A stretch of DNA of 64,000 bases, taken from contig NZ_JAGMUK010000004.1 in assembly GCF_019049245.1 (NCBI RefSeq), positions 1 to 64,000 on the forward strand, read 5' to 3'. The position numbers and the translations under genes are program-made. Shown piece after piece: positions 7,744-15,473 of the stretch. Under the pieces are notes generated by a model that did no database searches, was not told the origin of the DNA, and saw only the letters and a program-made list of their open reading frames with translations. Origin of the DNA: Streptomyces sp. AC555_RSS877. GTDB taxonomy: Bacteria; Actinomycetota; Actinomycetes; Streptomycetales; Streptomycetaceae. How positions within the stretch are numbered: the stretch's first letter is position 1; the number at the start of each line of letters is the position of its first letter.

Positions 7744-9027
7744 TCAGATGACCGGGGTTCCGTCCTTGCGCAGCTGCATCTGCGGCCGCCCCGTCACCAG
7801 GAGCCAGGCCGGCAGGGAGGCGATGCAGAGGAGGGCGAGGATCGTGGGGGAGGCCACCAGCACGGCGGCCGTGAACAGGCTGATCCAGCCCTGCCGGGTG
7901 ATGGCGAGGAGCATCCCGAGGACGCCCGCGGCGACACCCAGAGCCGGAGGGACGGCGGGCACCAGGGCGTGCGCGCCCAGCCCGAAGGCGGTGCCGACGA
8001 ACACGGCTGGGAAGATCCGCCCGCCCCGGAAGCCGCAGGACGCGGCGACGAGCAGTGCGGCCAGCTTCACCACGGTCATCGTCGCGAACTGCCCCGCCGA
8101 CCAGCCCTCGGGGTCGTGGGCCAGCTCGCCGATCTCGTCCAGCCCCTTGAAGAGCGTCAGATGGCCGCCCAGCGCCGCCAGCAGGCCCAGCACCAGCCCG
8201 CCGGCCGGAAGGGTCAGCATCGGGTGCCCGAGCCGGGCGAAGGCGCCGTGGACGTACGGGAAGGCGTACACGGCCGCCATGCCGAGCAGCGCCGCCGCCG
8301 AGGCGACCACCAGCGCCGCCAGCAGATCGCCCCAGCCGGGCGGCCCCAGGGCGGGCAGGTGCAGGTCGAAGGACGGATGGGCCACCAGGTCGATCGTCAG
8401 AGCGCCGGCCGCGGCGGCGACCAGCGGCGCGAAGACGTTGTCCCACAGCGCCCCCTTCAGCTGCTTCCCGGCCAGCGCCTCGGAGATGACCAGCGCCGCC
8501 GCCACCGGCGTGCCGAACAGCGCGCCGATCGTCGCCGCCTCCGCCAGCGCCGGCCACAAGCTGCCCGGGACCCGGGGGAGCAGCCGGCTGCCCAGCCAGA
8601 AGGCGAGCGCCACGTTCACGGCGATGATCGGGTTCTCGGGACCGAGACTCGGCCCGCCCGCGAGCATGAGCCCGGTCGCGAGCACCAGCCCCGGCAGTAC
8701 GGCGAGCGGGAGGACGGGTGCGTCGAGGCCGGTGGTGGCCGGGTCGGGTCCGGCGTGCCCGGGCACCTTCCACACCACCAGCCCGACCGCCACGCCCGTT
8801 GCGGTGAGCACGACGAGCATCCAGAGGACGGAGTACCGGCCGATCCCGAGCGCGTCCGGCAGGTTCTGCCACAGCACGTCCTGGAGTTCCCCGGCCGCCG
8901 CGCTCACCCCGACGAAGATCAGACTCGCCGCCACACCCACCACCAGAGCGGGGAGGATCAACGGCAGCAGTACGCGCGCCGGGGTCGCCGGGGCGGTGGA
9001 TGCCTGCTGCACGGTGTCCTGGGCCAC
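7744..9027 (-). CDS. ClC-family chloride channel / H+-Cl- exchanger
   Basis: This 427-residue polytopic membrane protein (about ten hydrophobic helices) is of the voltage-gated chloride channel family. The GREGP-type gate motif reads LGPENPII, keeping the gating glutamate, and GFRGGRIFPAVFVG matches the second family signature. The frame is open far upstream, but the GTG at 9027 (MAQDTVQQAST) removes a non-hydrophobic, low-complexity leader that would overlap the tipA promoter. It is the first gene of an operon with glutamate decarboxylase and is divergent from tipA. Transport of Cl- to compensate charge during acid challenge is inferred from the E. coli precedent. Confidence 0.85.
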   Translation of the reverse strand: MAQDTVQQASTAPATPARVLLPLILPALVVGVAASLIFVGVSAAAGELQDVLWQNLPDALGIGRYSVLWMLVVLTATGVAVGLVVWKVPGHAGPDPATTGLDAPVLPLAVLPGLVLATGLMLAGGPSLGPENPIIAVNVALAFWLGSRLLPRVPGSLWPALAEAATIGALFGTPVAAALVISEALAGKQLKGALWDNVFAPLVAAAAGALTIDLVAHPSFDLHLPALGPPGWGDLLAALVVASAAALLGMAAVYAFPYVHGAFARLGHPMLTLPAGGLVLGLLAALGGHLTLFKGLDEIGELAHDPEGWSAGQFATMTVVKLAALLVAASCGFRGGRIFPAVFVGTAFGLGAHALVPAVPPALGVAAGVLGMLLAITRQGWISLFTAAVLVASPTILALLCIASLPAWLLVTGRPQMQLRKDGTPVI

Positions 9028-9115
9028 GGGCTCACGATAAGGGGGCAAAACGGACTCAACATCCGGTGGGATCCGGCCGGGGGTCGCCGCATCGGGCGCT
9101 CGCCGGACATCAGGC

Positions 9116-9146
9116 TTGCACCTCACGTCGCGTGAGGACCCACCGT
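9116..9146 (+). promoter_or_regulatory. tipA promoter with MerR-type 19-bp spacer and palindrome
   Basis: TTGCAC (-35, 9116-9121) and CACCGT (-10, 9141-9146) are 19 bp apart, the over-long spacing bound by MerR activators. Between them lies the perfect inverted repeat CCTCACG-TCG-CGTGAGG (9121-9137). This closely matches the S. lividans tipA promoter as I remember it. Confidence 0.85.
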
Positions 9147-9176
9147 GGAGGGCGTACCGGGAAGGGAGCGGACGAA

Positions 9177-9938
9177 GTGAGCTATTCCGTGGGACAGGTC
9201 GCCGGTTTCGCCGGAGTGACGGTGCGCACGCTGCACCACTACGACGACATCGGCCTGCTCGTCCCGAGCGAGCGCAGCCACGCGGGCCACCGGCGTTACA
9301 TTGACGCCGACCTCGACCGGCTGCAGCAGATCCTGTTCTACCGAGAGCTCGGCTTCCCGCTCGACGAGGTCGCCGCCCTGCTCGACGACCCGGCCGCGGA
9401 CCCGCGCGCGCACCTGCGCCGCCAGCACGAACTGCTGACCGCCCGGATCGAGAAGCTGCAGAAGATGGCCGCGGCCGTGGAGAACGCCATGGAGGCACGC
9501 ACGATGGGCATCAACCTCACGCCGGAGGAGAAGTTCGAGGTCTTCGGTGACAAGGATCCCGAGCAGTACGCCGAGGAGGCGGAACAGCGCTGGGGCGGCA
9601 CGGCGGCGTACGCCGAGTCACAGCGCCGCGCCGCCGGCTACACCAAGGACGACTGGCAGCGCATGCAGGCCGAGGTCAACGACTGGAGCGAGCGCTACAC
9701 CGCCCTGATCGCCGACGGTGAACCGCCGACCGGCGAGGCGGCGATGGACATGGCCGAGGAACACCGGCAGCACATCGGCACGTGGTTCTACGAGTGCCCG
9801 TACGAACTCCACCAGAGCCTCGGCGAGATGTACCTCGCCGACGAGCGCTTCAAGGCGTTCTACGACTCCATGCGCCCGGGCCTCGCCGAACACCTGAGGG
9901 ACGCGATCAAGGCGAACGCGAGCCGTCACACCTCGTGA
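9177..9938 (+). CDS. tipA: TipA-type MerR-family multidrug-responsive activator
   Basis: This 253-residue autoregulated activator is the same length as S. lividans TipAL. The N-terminal MerR helix-turn-helix (MSYSVGQVAGFAGVTVRTLHHY) and a coiled-coil dimer helix (about 75-110) are followed by the TipAS ligand domain (110-253). TipAL binds thiopeptide antibiotics covalently through a cysteine; of its two cysteines (207 and 214), this protein keeps Cys207 but has Ser214. The GTG start has GGGAG eight bases upstream. An internal ATG at codon 110 with its own GGAGG could produce the drug-binding domain alone. Ligand specificity is therefore uncertain. Confidence 0.9.
   Translation: MSYSVGQVAGFAGVTVRTLHHYDDIGLLVPSERSHAGHRRYIDADLDRLQQILFYRELGFPLDEVAALLDDPAADPRAHLRRQHELLTARIEKLQKMAAAVENAMEARTMGINLTPEEKFEVFGDKDPEQYAEEAEQRWGGTAAYAESQRRAAGYTKDDWQRMQAEVNDWSERYTALIADGEPPTGEAAMDMAEEHRQHIGTWFYECPYELHQSLGEMYLADERFKAFYDSMRPGLAEHLRDAIKANASRHTS
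9491..9506 (+). promoter_or_regulatory. Internal ribosome-binding site for the short form TipAS
   Basis: GGAGG (9491-9495) stands eight bases before the in-frame ATG at 9504, which is codon 110 of tipA. This is the position from which TipAS is made in S. lividans. Initiation here gives a 144-residue drug-binding protein lacking the DNA-binding domain. Confidence 0.7.
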
Positions 9939-9944
9939 AACCCC

Positions 9945-9969
9945 GGCCCGGGAGCCTCACTCCCGGGCC
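9945..9969. terminator. Bidirectional terminator between tipA and the YbjQ gene
   Basis: A perfect 10-bp stem (GGCCCGGGAG / CTCCCGGGCC) with loop CCTCA lies between convergent genes. The stop codon of the YbjQ-family gene sits in the loop. Confidence 0.7.
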
Positions 9970-10322
9970 AGGACCACCGCCGTCCCGTAGGCGCACACCT
10001 CGGTGCCCACGTCCGCGGCCTCCGACACGTCGAAGCGGAACATCAGCACGGCATTGGCCCCACGCGTGCGTGCCTGTTCCACCAGCCGCTCCATGGCCTG
10101 GTTCCGGGTCTCCACCAGCGTCTTGGTGAGCCCTTTGAGCTCACCGCCGATCATCGACTTGAGCCCCGCGCCGATCTGACTCCCGAGGTGCCGGGACCGT
10201 ACGGTCAACCCGAAAACCTCTCCGAGGACCTCCTGGACCCGGTGGCCGGGCACGTCGTTCGTGGTCACCACGAGCACGTCCGGCCGGGGTCCCTGACCAC
10301 CGCCGTAATCTTCGATACCCAT
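9957..10322 (-). CDS. YbjQ/UPF0145-family protein
   Basis: This 121-residue protein of the YbjQ (UPF0145, DUF74) family is recognised by VVTTNDVPGHRVQEVLGEVFGLTVRS, ETRNQAMERLVEQARTRGANAVLMFRFD and a C-terminal YGTAVVL strand. These small heavy-metal-binding-like domains form oligomeric rings of unknown function. The ATG at 10322 (MGIEDYGGG) was preferred over upstream in-frame codons because the upstream sequence has no family similarity. The gene is convergent with tipA and divergent from the DedA gene. Confidence 0.85.
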   Translation of the reverse strand: MGIEDYGGGQGPRPDVLVVTTNDVPGHRVQEVLGEVFGLTVRSRHLGSQIGAGLKSMIGGELKGLTKTLVETRNQAMERLVEQARTRGANAVLMFRFDVSEAADVGTEVCAYGTAVVLARE

Positions 10323-10453
10323 GGTCCACAGCTTTGTCCCAGACGGGCCACAGTGCATCCTGGGGGCGCCCATGGAACCTGGGCCACGACGGCTGCGTTG
10401 ATACTTTTGGCAGCCAGCCCAGCCCGTCCCCCACACGCAGGAGCCACAAACCC

Positions 10454-11368
10454 GTGACGACCACGCTCGCGCTCGGCCCCGAGTGGCTCAGCCCCGACTA
10501 TCTGATCGAGACCTTCAGCCTGCCCGGCATCCTGCTGATCGTCTTCGCGGAATCCGGGCTCTTCGCGTTCCTGCCGGGTGACTCGCTGCTGTTCACGGCG
10601 GGCCTGTTCGTGGCCGAGGGGAACTACATCACCCAGCCGTTGTGGCTGGTCTGCACGCTGATCGTGCTCGCCGCGGTGATCGGCGACCAAGTGGGCTACA
10701 TGATCGGCAAGTTCTTCGGCCCCAGGCTCTTCAGTCGGCCCAACTCCAAGCTCTTCAAGCAGGAGAACCTGGAGAAGGCCCACGAGTTCATGGAGAAGTA
10801 CGGCCCGAAGGCGATCGTCCTCGCCCGCTTCGTGCCGATCGTGCGCACCTTCGCCCCCATCGTGGCGGGCGCCGGCCGAATGCAGTACCGCACGTTCCTC
10901 ACGTACAACATCATCGGCGGCGTGCTGTGGGGCACCGGCGTCACCCTCGCGGGCTACTGGCTCGGGCAGATCGAGATCATCAAGAAGAACGTCGAGCCGA
11001 TCCTCGTCCTGATCGTGGTCGTCTCCGTGGTGCCGATCGCCGTCGAGTACCTCCGCGAACGCAAGAAGAAGCGCGCCGCGGCCCAGGCCCCGGCCGCCGC
11101 CTACCAGCCCCCGGCCATGGACGACGCGACGACCCAACTCCGCCGCATCCCGCCGACCGACGACCAGTACGGCAACCAGGGCAACCAGAACCAGCAGGGT
11201 CAGCAGGGCCAACAGCAGTACGGCTACGACCAGCACTACGGTCAGCCCCAGCAGCAGCCCCAGCCCCAGCAGCCGTACGCCCAGCAGTACCCGCAGGGCT
11301 ACAACCAGGACCAGTACGGCCCGCAGCAGGGCAACAACCAGCAGAACCCGTACAACCAGGGTTACTGA
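10454..11368 (+). CDS. DedA-family membrane protein
   Basis: This 304-residue integral membrane protein is of the DedA/VTT superfamily, members of which help recycle undecaprenyl phosphate or phospholipids across the membrane. Family signatures are FLPGDSLLFTAG, GDQVGYMIGKFFG and the FVPIVRTFAPIVAGAGRM motif with its conserved arginine. The start is a GTG with GGAG ten bases upstream. The C-terminal 75 residues form an unusual cytoplasmic tail rich in Gln, Tyr, Asn and Pro with QQ/YGQ repeats, likely disordered. The exact lipid substrate cannot be told from sequence. Confidence 0.9.
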   Translation: MTTTLALGPEWLSPDYLIETFSLPGILLIVFAESGLFAFLPGDSLLFTAGLFVAEGNYITQPLWLVCTLIVLAAVIGDQVGYMIGKFFGPRLFSRPNSKLFKQENLEKAHEFMEKYGPKAIVLARFVPIVRTFAPIVAGAGRMQYRTFLTYNIIGGVLWGTGVTLAGYWLGQIEIIKKNVEPILVLIVVVSVVPIAVEYLRERKKKRAAAQAPAAAYQPPAMDDATTQLRRIPPTDDQYGNQGNQNQQGQQGQQQYGYDQHYGQPQQQPQPQQPYAQQYPQGYNQDQYGPQQGNNQQNPYNQGY

Positions 11369-11431
11369 GACACCGCCAAGGGGCGCGGGGGGCTGCGCGA
11401 GCAACCACGACGAACCTCTGGTCGCCGTCGG

Positions 11432-13162
11432 TCAGAACCCCCTCGTACGCTTTGCGGCCCTGCGCCCCGCCGCACTCCCCGCCCCCGGCAACCGCAGGAA
11501 CAGACGCGAGATCTCCGACCCGAGATTGACCCCGATGGCGATGGCCATCGCCAGGGCCGCCGCCTTCGACAGCGACACCAAGCCCTCGTCGACCTGGTTC
11601 TGAGCGATCGACAACAGCCCGAAGTAGGTCGCGGAACCGGGCAGCAGGGGCCCGATCGCCGCCGTGGTGTAGGGCAGGGCGGACGCGAACCGGTACCGGG
11701 ACAGCATCTGGCCGAACAGCCCCACCAGCCCCGCCGCCACCGCGGTGGAGGCCACCGGTGAGAGTCCGCCCGCGTAGTGCATCGCGCCGTACACCGACCA
11801 CGCGACACCACCGTTCAGGGTCACCGCCAGCACGGTGGATCGTTCCTGCTGGAGCAGCACCGCGAAGGTCAGCGACAGCAGCATCGACGCGCCGATCTGC
11901 CACAGCGGCCGCTCGGAGTCGCCCAGTCCGGCGTCCGGGTTGAGGTGGGCGCCCAGTTGCACACCCACGTAGAGCATGATCAGCACCCCGACGACGATGC
12001 CGACGAAGAAGTACATGACTTCCAGCAGGCGCGCGGACGCGGTGATGTAGAAGCCGGTCAGACCGTCCTGCACGCCCGCCACGAGCGCCCGCCCGGGCAG
12101 CAGGGCGAACAGTCCACCGGTGACGACCGCGGCTGCCTGCACGTCCACGTGCGCGAGAGTCAGCGCGATCCCGATCGCGGCCGGGGGCATCGCGGCGACG
12201 GTGAACTGGTAGAACTCCGGCAGTCCGCGTCCCGCGCACAGCCACGCCAGCCGGTCGCCGAGCATCGCGCCCAGCGCGGCCGCGATGAAGACGATGTAGT
12301 CACCGCCGACGAGCACGGAGGCGGAACCCGCCAGCAGCCCGCTCGCGGTGGTCAGCACCCAGCCGGGGTACGGGTGCCGGTTGCGCCGGATCTCGGCGAG
12401 CCGCCGGTAGGCCTCCTCCAGGGAGATCGCCGTGTCGGGGTCGCTGAGGTCGTCGACCAGCCGGAACACGGCCGCCAGACGCGTGTAGTCGGTGCCGCGG
12501 CGGCGGACCGTCCGGGACGCGGTCACCGGATCCTCGACCAGCGACGGCTGGTACGAGATCGACAGCAGGGTGAAGGTGACGTTGGGCTCGCAGCGGTCCA
12601 GGCCGTAGGACCGGCAGACGGCGAACATCGCCGCCTCCACGTCCTCGGCACCCTCACCGCCGGCCAGCAGCAGCTCGCCGATACGCAGCGTCAGGTCGAG
12701 CACGCGCGGAACGGCCGGGCCTTCCTCCTCCACCTTCTGCAAGGGCTCCGGCGCGGGCCGCTCGGCCACCGGCATCCGGAGCATCGTGCGCATCCGGTCC
12801 TGCCAGGGCGCGTTCTTGGTGAGGCTGATCACCGGGATGCCGGTCGCCGGGGTGAACGCCGGCGGGGCGTCCTTGGCGCTGTAGGTGCGCGGTGTGCTGA
12901 ACGCCGACCCCTCGGACTCCGCCGGCGGCGTCTGCGCTACGTCCAGCCCCTTGGGGACGGCGAACTCGGACGTGGCCTCGGACTCCGTGCCGACGCCTCT
13001 GGGAACGGCCAGCCCCTGCGGAATCGCGAACTCCGACGTCGTGGAGGAATCAACCGAATCCCCGACGACCGCGGTGGGGGCCGTGAACCGGCTCCTCGCC
13101 TCGTCCGACCGCGGCTTGCGGTCCTCCGCGTCCCTCACTCCGTAGCGCTCCCTGTACGACAC
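11432..13162 (-). CDS. ThrE-like threonine/serine exporter
   Basis: This 576-residue membrane protein carries both halves of the threonine/serine exporter family. A DUF1212-type domain (LTLRIGELLLAGGEGAEDVEAAM, then helices with GYDRCEPNVTFT-like text) is followed by a second membrane bundle (ThrE_2). Roughly the first 170 residues are hydrophilic and contain repeats of FAVPKGLDV/FAIPQGLAV type. Members export Thr/Ser or small peptides by proton antiport. The GTG at 13162 (MSYRERYGVRD) was chosen; a TTG at 13171 is possible. It is downstream of ppa but separated by two hairpins, so it is probably transcribed separately. Confidence 0.85.
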   Translation of the reverse strand: MSYRERYGVRDAEDRKPRSDEARSRFTAPTAVVGDSVDSSTTSEFAIPQGLAVPRGVGTESEATSEFAVPKGLDVAQTPPAESEGSAFSTPRTYSAKDAPPAFTPATGIPVISLTKNAPWQDRMRTMLRMPVAERPAPEPLQKVEEEGPAVPRVLDLTLRIGELLLAGGEGAEDVEAAMFAVCRSYGLDRCEPNVTFTLLSISYQPSLVEDPVTASRTVRRRGTDYTRLAAVFRLVDDLSDPDTAISLEEAYRRLAEIRRNRHPYPGWVLTTASGLLAGSASVLVGGDYIVFIAAALGAMLGDRLAWLCAGRGLPEFYQFTVAAMPPAAIGIALTLAHVDVQAAAVVTGGLFALLPGRALVAGVQDGLTGFYITASARLLEVMYFFVGIVVGVLIMLYVGVQLGAHLNPDAGLGDSERPLWQIGASMLLSLTFAVLLQQERSTVLAVTLNGGVAWSVYGAMHYAGGLSPVASTAVAAGLVGLFGQMLSRYRFASALPYTTAAIGPLLPGSATYFGLLSIAQNQVDEGLVSLSKAAALAMAIAIGVNLGSEISRLFLRLPGAGSAAGRRAAKRTRGF

Positions 13163-13177
13163 GTTCAGCAAGCCTCA

Positions 13178-13193
13178 GTATGCGCACGCATAC
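13178..13193 (-). terminator. Second hairpin downstream of ppa
   Basis: GTATGCG-CA-CGCATAC is a perfect 7-bp palindrome directly next to the larger ppa terminator and just before the exporter start. It may strengthen termination or act as an operator for the exporter gene. Confidence 0.45.
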
Positions 13194-13231
13194 GCGAGGG
13201 GGCCGCACGCGTATGCGTGCGGCCCCCTCGC
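13194..13231 (-). terminator. Terminator of ppa
   Basis: A perfect 17-bp inverted repeat (GCGAGGGGGCCGCACGC and its complement) with a 4-base loop begins 11 bases after the ppa stop codon. It has no U-tract. Confidence 0.85.
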
Positions 13232-13241
13232 AACAGCAGGA

Positions 13242-13733
13242 TCAGTGACCGCCCTGGTCCTTGAAGCGCTTGTACGACCGCTCGATCTCGATCTCGGCGT
13301 CCGTACGGCCCACCCAGTCGGCGCCCTCGACCGACTTGCCGGGCTCGAGGTCCTTGTAGACCTCGAAGAAGTGCTGGATCTCCAGGCGGTCGAACTCCGA
13401 CACGTGGTGGATGTCGCGCAGGTGCTCGACACGCGGGTCGGTCGCCGGGACGCACAGCAGCTTGTCGTCGCCGCCGGCCTCGTCCGTCATCCGGAACATG
13501 CCGATCGCACGGCACTTGATGAGGCAGCCCGGGAACGTGGGCTCGTCAAGGATGACCAGCGCGTCCAGCGGGTCGCCGTCCTCGCCGAGGGTGTTCTCGA
13601 CGAAGCCGTAGTCGGTCGGGTAGGCGGTCGAGGTGAAGAGTCGACGGTCCAGGCGGATCCGACCGGTCTCGTGGTCCACCTCGTACTTGTTCCGCGAACC
13701 CTTCGGGATCTCGATCGTGACGTCGAACTCCAC
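13242..13733 (-). CDS. ppa: Inorganic pyrophosphatase
   Basis: This 163-residue soluble family I pyrophosphatase hydrolyses PPi to two phosphates with Mg2+, pulling biosynthetic reactions forward. The metal-binding signature DGDPLDALV (about residues 53-61) follows the substrate segments [10 protein letters not shown] and [13 protein letters not shown]. The frame could begin at an ATG (13748 or 13757), but that ATG is part of the Shine-Dalgarno GGAGGAG that sits six bases before a GTG. The GTG start gives the normal 163-residue protein ([12 protein letters not shown]). It is divergent from the D,D-carboxypeptidase gene with 85 bp between them. Confidence 0.97.
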   Translation of the reverse strand: MEFDVTIEIPKGSRNKYEVDHETGRIRLDRRLFTSTAYPTDYGFVENTLGEDGDPLDALVILDEPTFPGCLIKCRAIGMFRMTDEAGGDDKLLCVPATDPRVEHLRDIHHVSEFDRLEIQHFFEVYKDLEPGKSVEGADWVGRTDAEIEIERSYKRFKDQGGH

Positions 13734-13818
13734 CGGTGACTCCTCCATGATCAACACATAGTTCTGGTGGTTAAGTGTCCCTCACGCAGGTGTGTGATCG
13801 CGAAAGGGGCTGTTGGTC

Positions 13819-15411
13819 GTGCCAGAGCTGAGGCCTTGGCGAGCCGCGAGACCGCGTGTGACGCGGGTCGCGAACGCCGTACGACCGCGTCTCGCGCGCG
13901 CCACGGCGGCCGCGAAACCGCGGATCACACGGATCGCGCGGGCCGCGAAGCCGCGGGTCGCGCGGATCACGAGGCCGAAGACCTGGCAGTACACCGCGGG
14001 CGCCGCCACCGCCGGACTGGCGCTGGCCGGCGCAGTGGTGACCGCCGCCGGTCCTTGGGACTCCAGCGGTCAGCGTACGGCGGAGCGGGACCGGGCGGTT
14101 GCCCAGGAGCGCACGGGTGGCGCAGATCACGATGGCTCGGCCGGCACTTCCTCCGGCACGGCGGGAGACGGGCCCCGGCCGGCGCCCAGCGCCGCCTCCG
14201 TCCTCGCCGGCCTCGGCGGCGCCACGAACAGGGCCAAGGCGGCCCCGACCGGACCGGCCCTCGCCGAGGTCCTCGGCCCCCTCCTGAAGGACGCGGCGCT
14301 CGGCTCCCGCCGCACGGCGGCGGTCGTCGACGTGGCCACCGGCAGGCGGCTCTACGGCACAGGTGCCGACGAGGCCCTGACCCCCGCCTCCACCACGAAG
14401 ATCGCCACCGCGGTCGCCGCCCTCTCCGCCCTCGGCGCCGACCACCGCCTCACCACCCGAACCGCCCTCGAACCCGACACCAACGAACTCGTCCTCGTCG
14501 GCGGGGGAGACCCCACCCTCACCGCGCACGAGGACGCCGGGGACCGGGCGAGCCTGCGCACCCTCGCCGACGGCACGGCCGCCGCCCTGAAGAAGCGCGC
14601 CATCAGCGAGGTCACGCTCTCGTACGACACCACCCTGTACGCCGGTCCCGAACTTCACCCGATCGGCGTCAACGACAACCTCGCCCCCGTCAGTGCCCTG
14701 ATGGCCGACGAGGCCCGCACGGACGACTCCGCGAGCGGACCCGCGCCGCGCGTGCCGGACCCGGCGGCGGACGCGTCCAGCACGTTCGCCGGCCTCCTCA
14801 AGGAGCACGGCATCAAGACCACGTCCCCGGGCCCCTCCAAGGCCACCAGCCGTGCCGAGTTCCTCGCGACCGTCTCCTCGCCCCCGCTCTCCGCACTCGT
14901 CGAACGCATGCTCACCAACAGCGACAACGACATCGCCGAGGCCCTGGCCCGCCAGACGGCCGTCGCGACCGGCGCCAGCGCCGACTTCGGCGGCGCGGGC
15001 CGGGCGATCGGCGCCCAGTTGAAGAAACTCGGACTGCCCGTGGCGGGCGCCGGCTTCAAGGACGGTAGTGGCCTGAACCGCGACGACAGGCTCACCGCGC
15101 ACCTGCTGACGTCCCTCCTGGCGAAGGCGGGCGACCCCGCCCACCCGGAACTGCGCCCCGCCCTCACCGGCCTTCCGGTTGCCGGCTTCACGGGCACCCT
15201 GACCAGCCGCTACACGGACGGCGCGGCAGGAATCGTACGAGCCAAGACGGGCACCCTGACGGGAGTGAACACGCTGGCGGGAACGGTGGTGGACCAGAGC
15301 GGCCGCCTGCTGGCCTTCGCCTTCCTGGCGTCGGACACGACGGACCCGGCGGCGGCACAGTCGGCGCTGGACAGGACGGCGACGGCCCTGGCGGCGTGCG
15401 GCTGCAGGTAA
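13819..15411 (+). CDS. dacB: D-alanyl-D-alanine carboxypeptidase/endopeptidase (PBP4, DacB type)
   Basis: This 530-residue S13-family penicillin-binding protein trims peptidoglycan stem peptides outside the membrane. The three serine-transferase motifs are STTK (Ser191, Lys194), SDN (368-370) and KTG (476-478). The N-terminus is unusual: a cytoplasmic stretch of about 50 residues with repeats of the KPRxTRIARAAK type, dense in Arg and Lys, precedes one transmembrane/signal helix (TAGAATAGLALAGAVV). The GTG start has AGGGG nine bases upstream. It is divergent from ppa and followed by the metalloprotease gene 62 bp later. Confidence 0.93.
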   Translation: MPELRPWRAARPRVTRVANAVRPRLARATAAAKPRITRIARAAKPRVARITRPKTWQYTAGAATAGLALAGAVVTAAGPWDSSGQRTAERDRAVAQERTGGADHDGSAGTSSGTAGDGPRPAPSAASVLAGLGGATNRAKAAPTGPALAEVLGPLLKDAALGSRRTAAVVDVATGRRLYGTGADEALTPASTTKIATAVAALSALGADHRLTTRTALEPDTNELVLVGGGDPTLTAHEDAGDRASLRTLADGTAAALKKRAISEVTLSYDTTLYAGPELHPIGVNDNLAPVSALMADEARTDDSASGPAPRVPDPAADASSTFAGLLKEHGIKTTSPGPSKATSRAEFLATVSSPPLSALVERMLTNSDNDIAEALARQTAVATGASADFGGAGRAIGAQLKKLGLPVAGAGFKDGSGLNRDDRLTAHLLTSLLAKAGDPAHPELRPALTGLPVAGFTGTLTSRYTDGAAGIVRAKTGTLTGVNTLAGTVVDQSGRLLAFAFLASDTTDPAAAQSALDRTATALAACGCR

Positions 15412-15473
15412 CGAGGCCCCGTCAACCTCGCGCGGCCCTGCCCCAAGCGGTGGCGCTCACGTACGGTTGACGC

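Noticed and set aside
6143..9040. A 965-codon open frame on the plus strand
   Set aside because: It is opposite glutamate decarboxylase and the ClC gene, with no recognisable motifs.
9028..9498. Long N-terminal extension of the ClC protein
   Set aside because: It would overlap the tipA promoter and coding sequence and encodes low-complexity residues.
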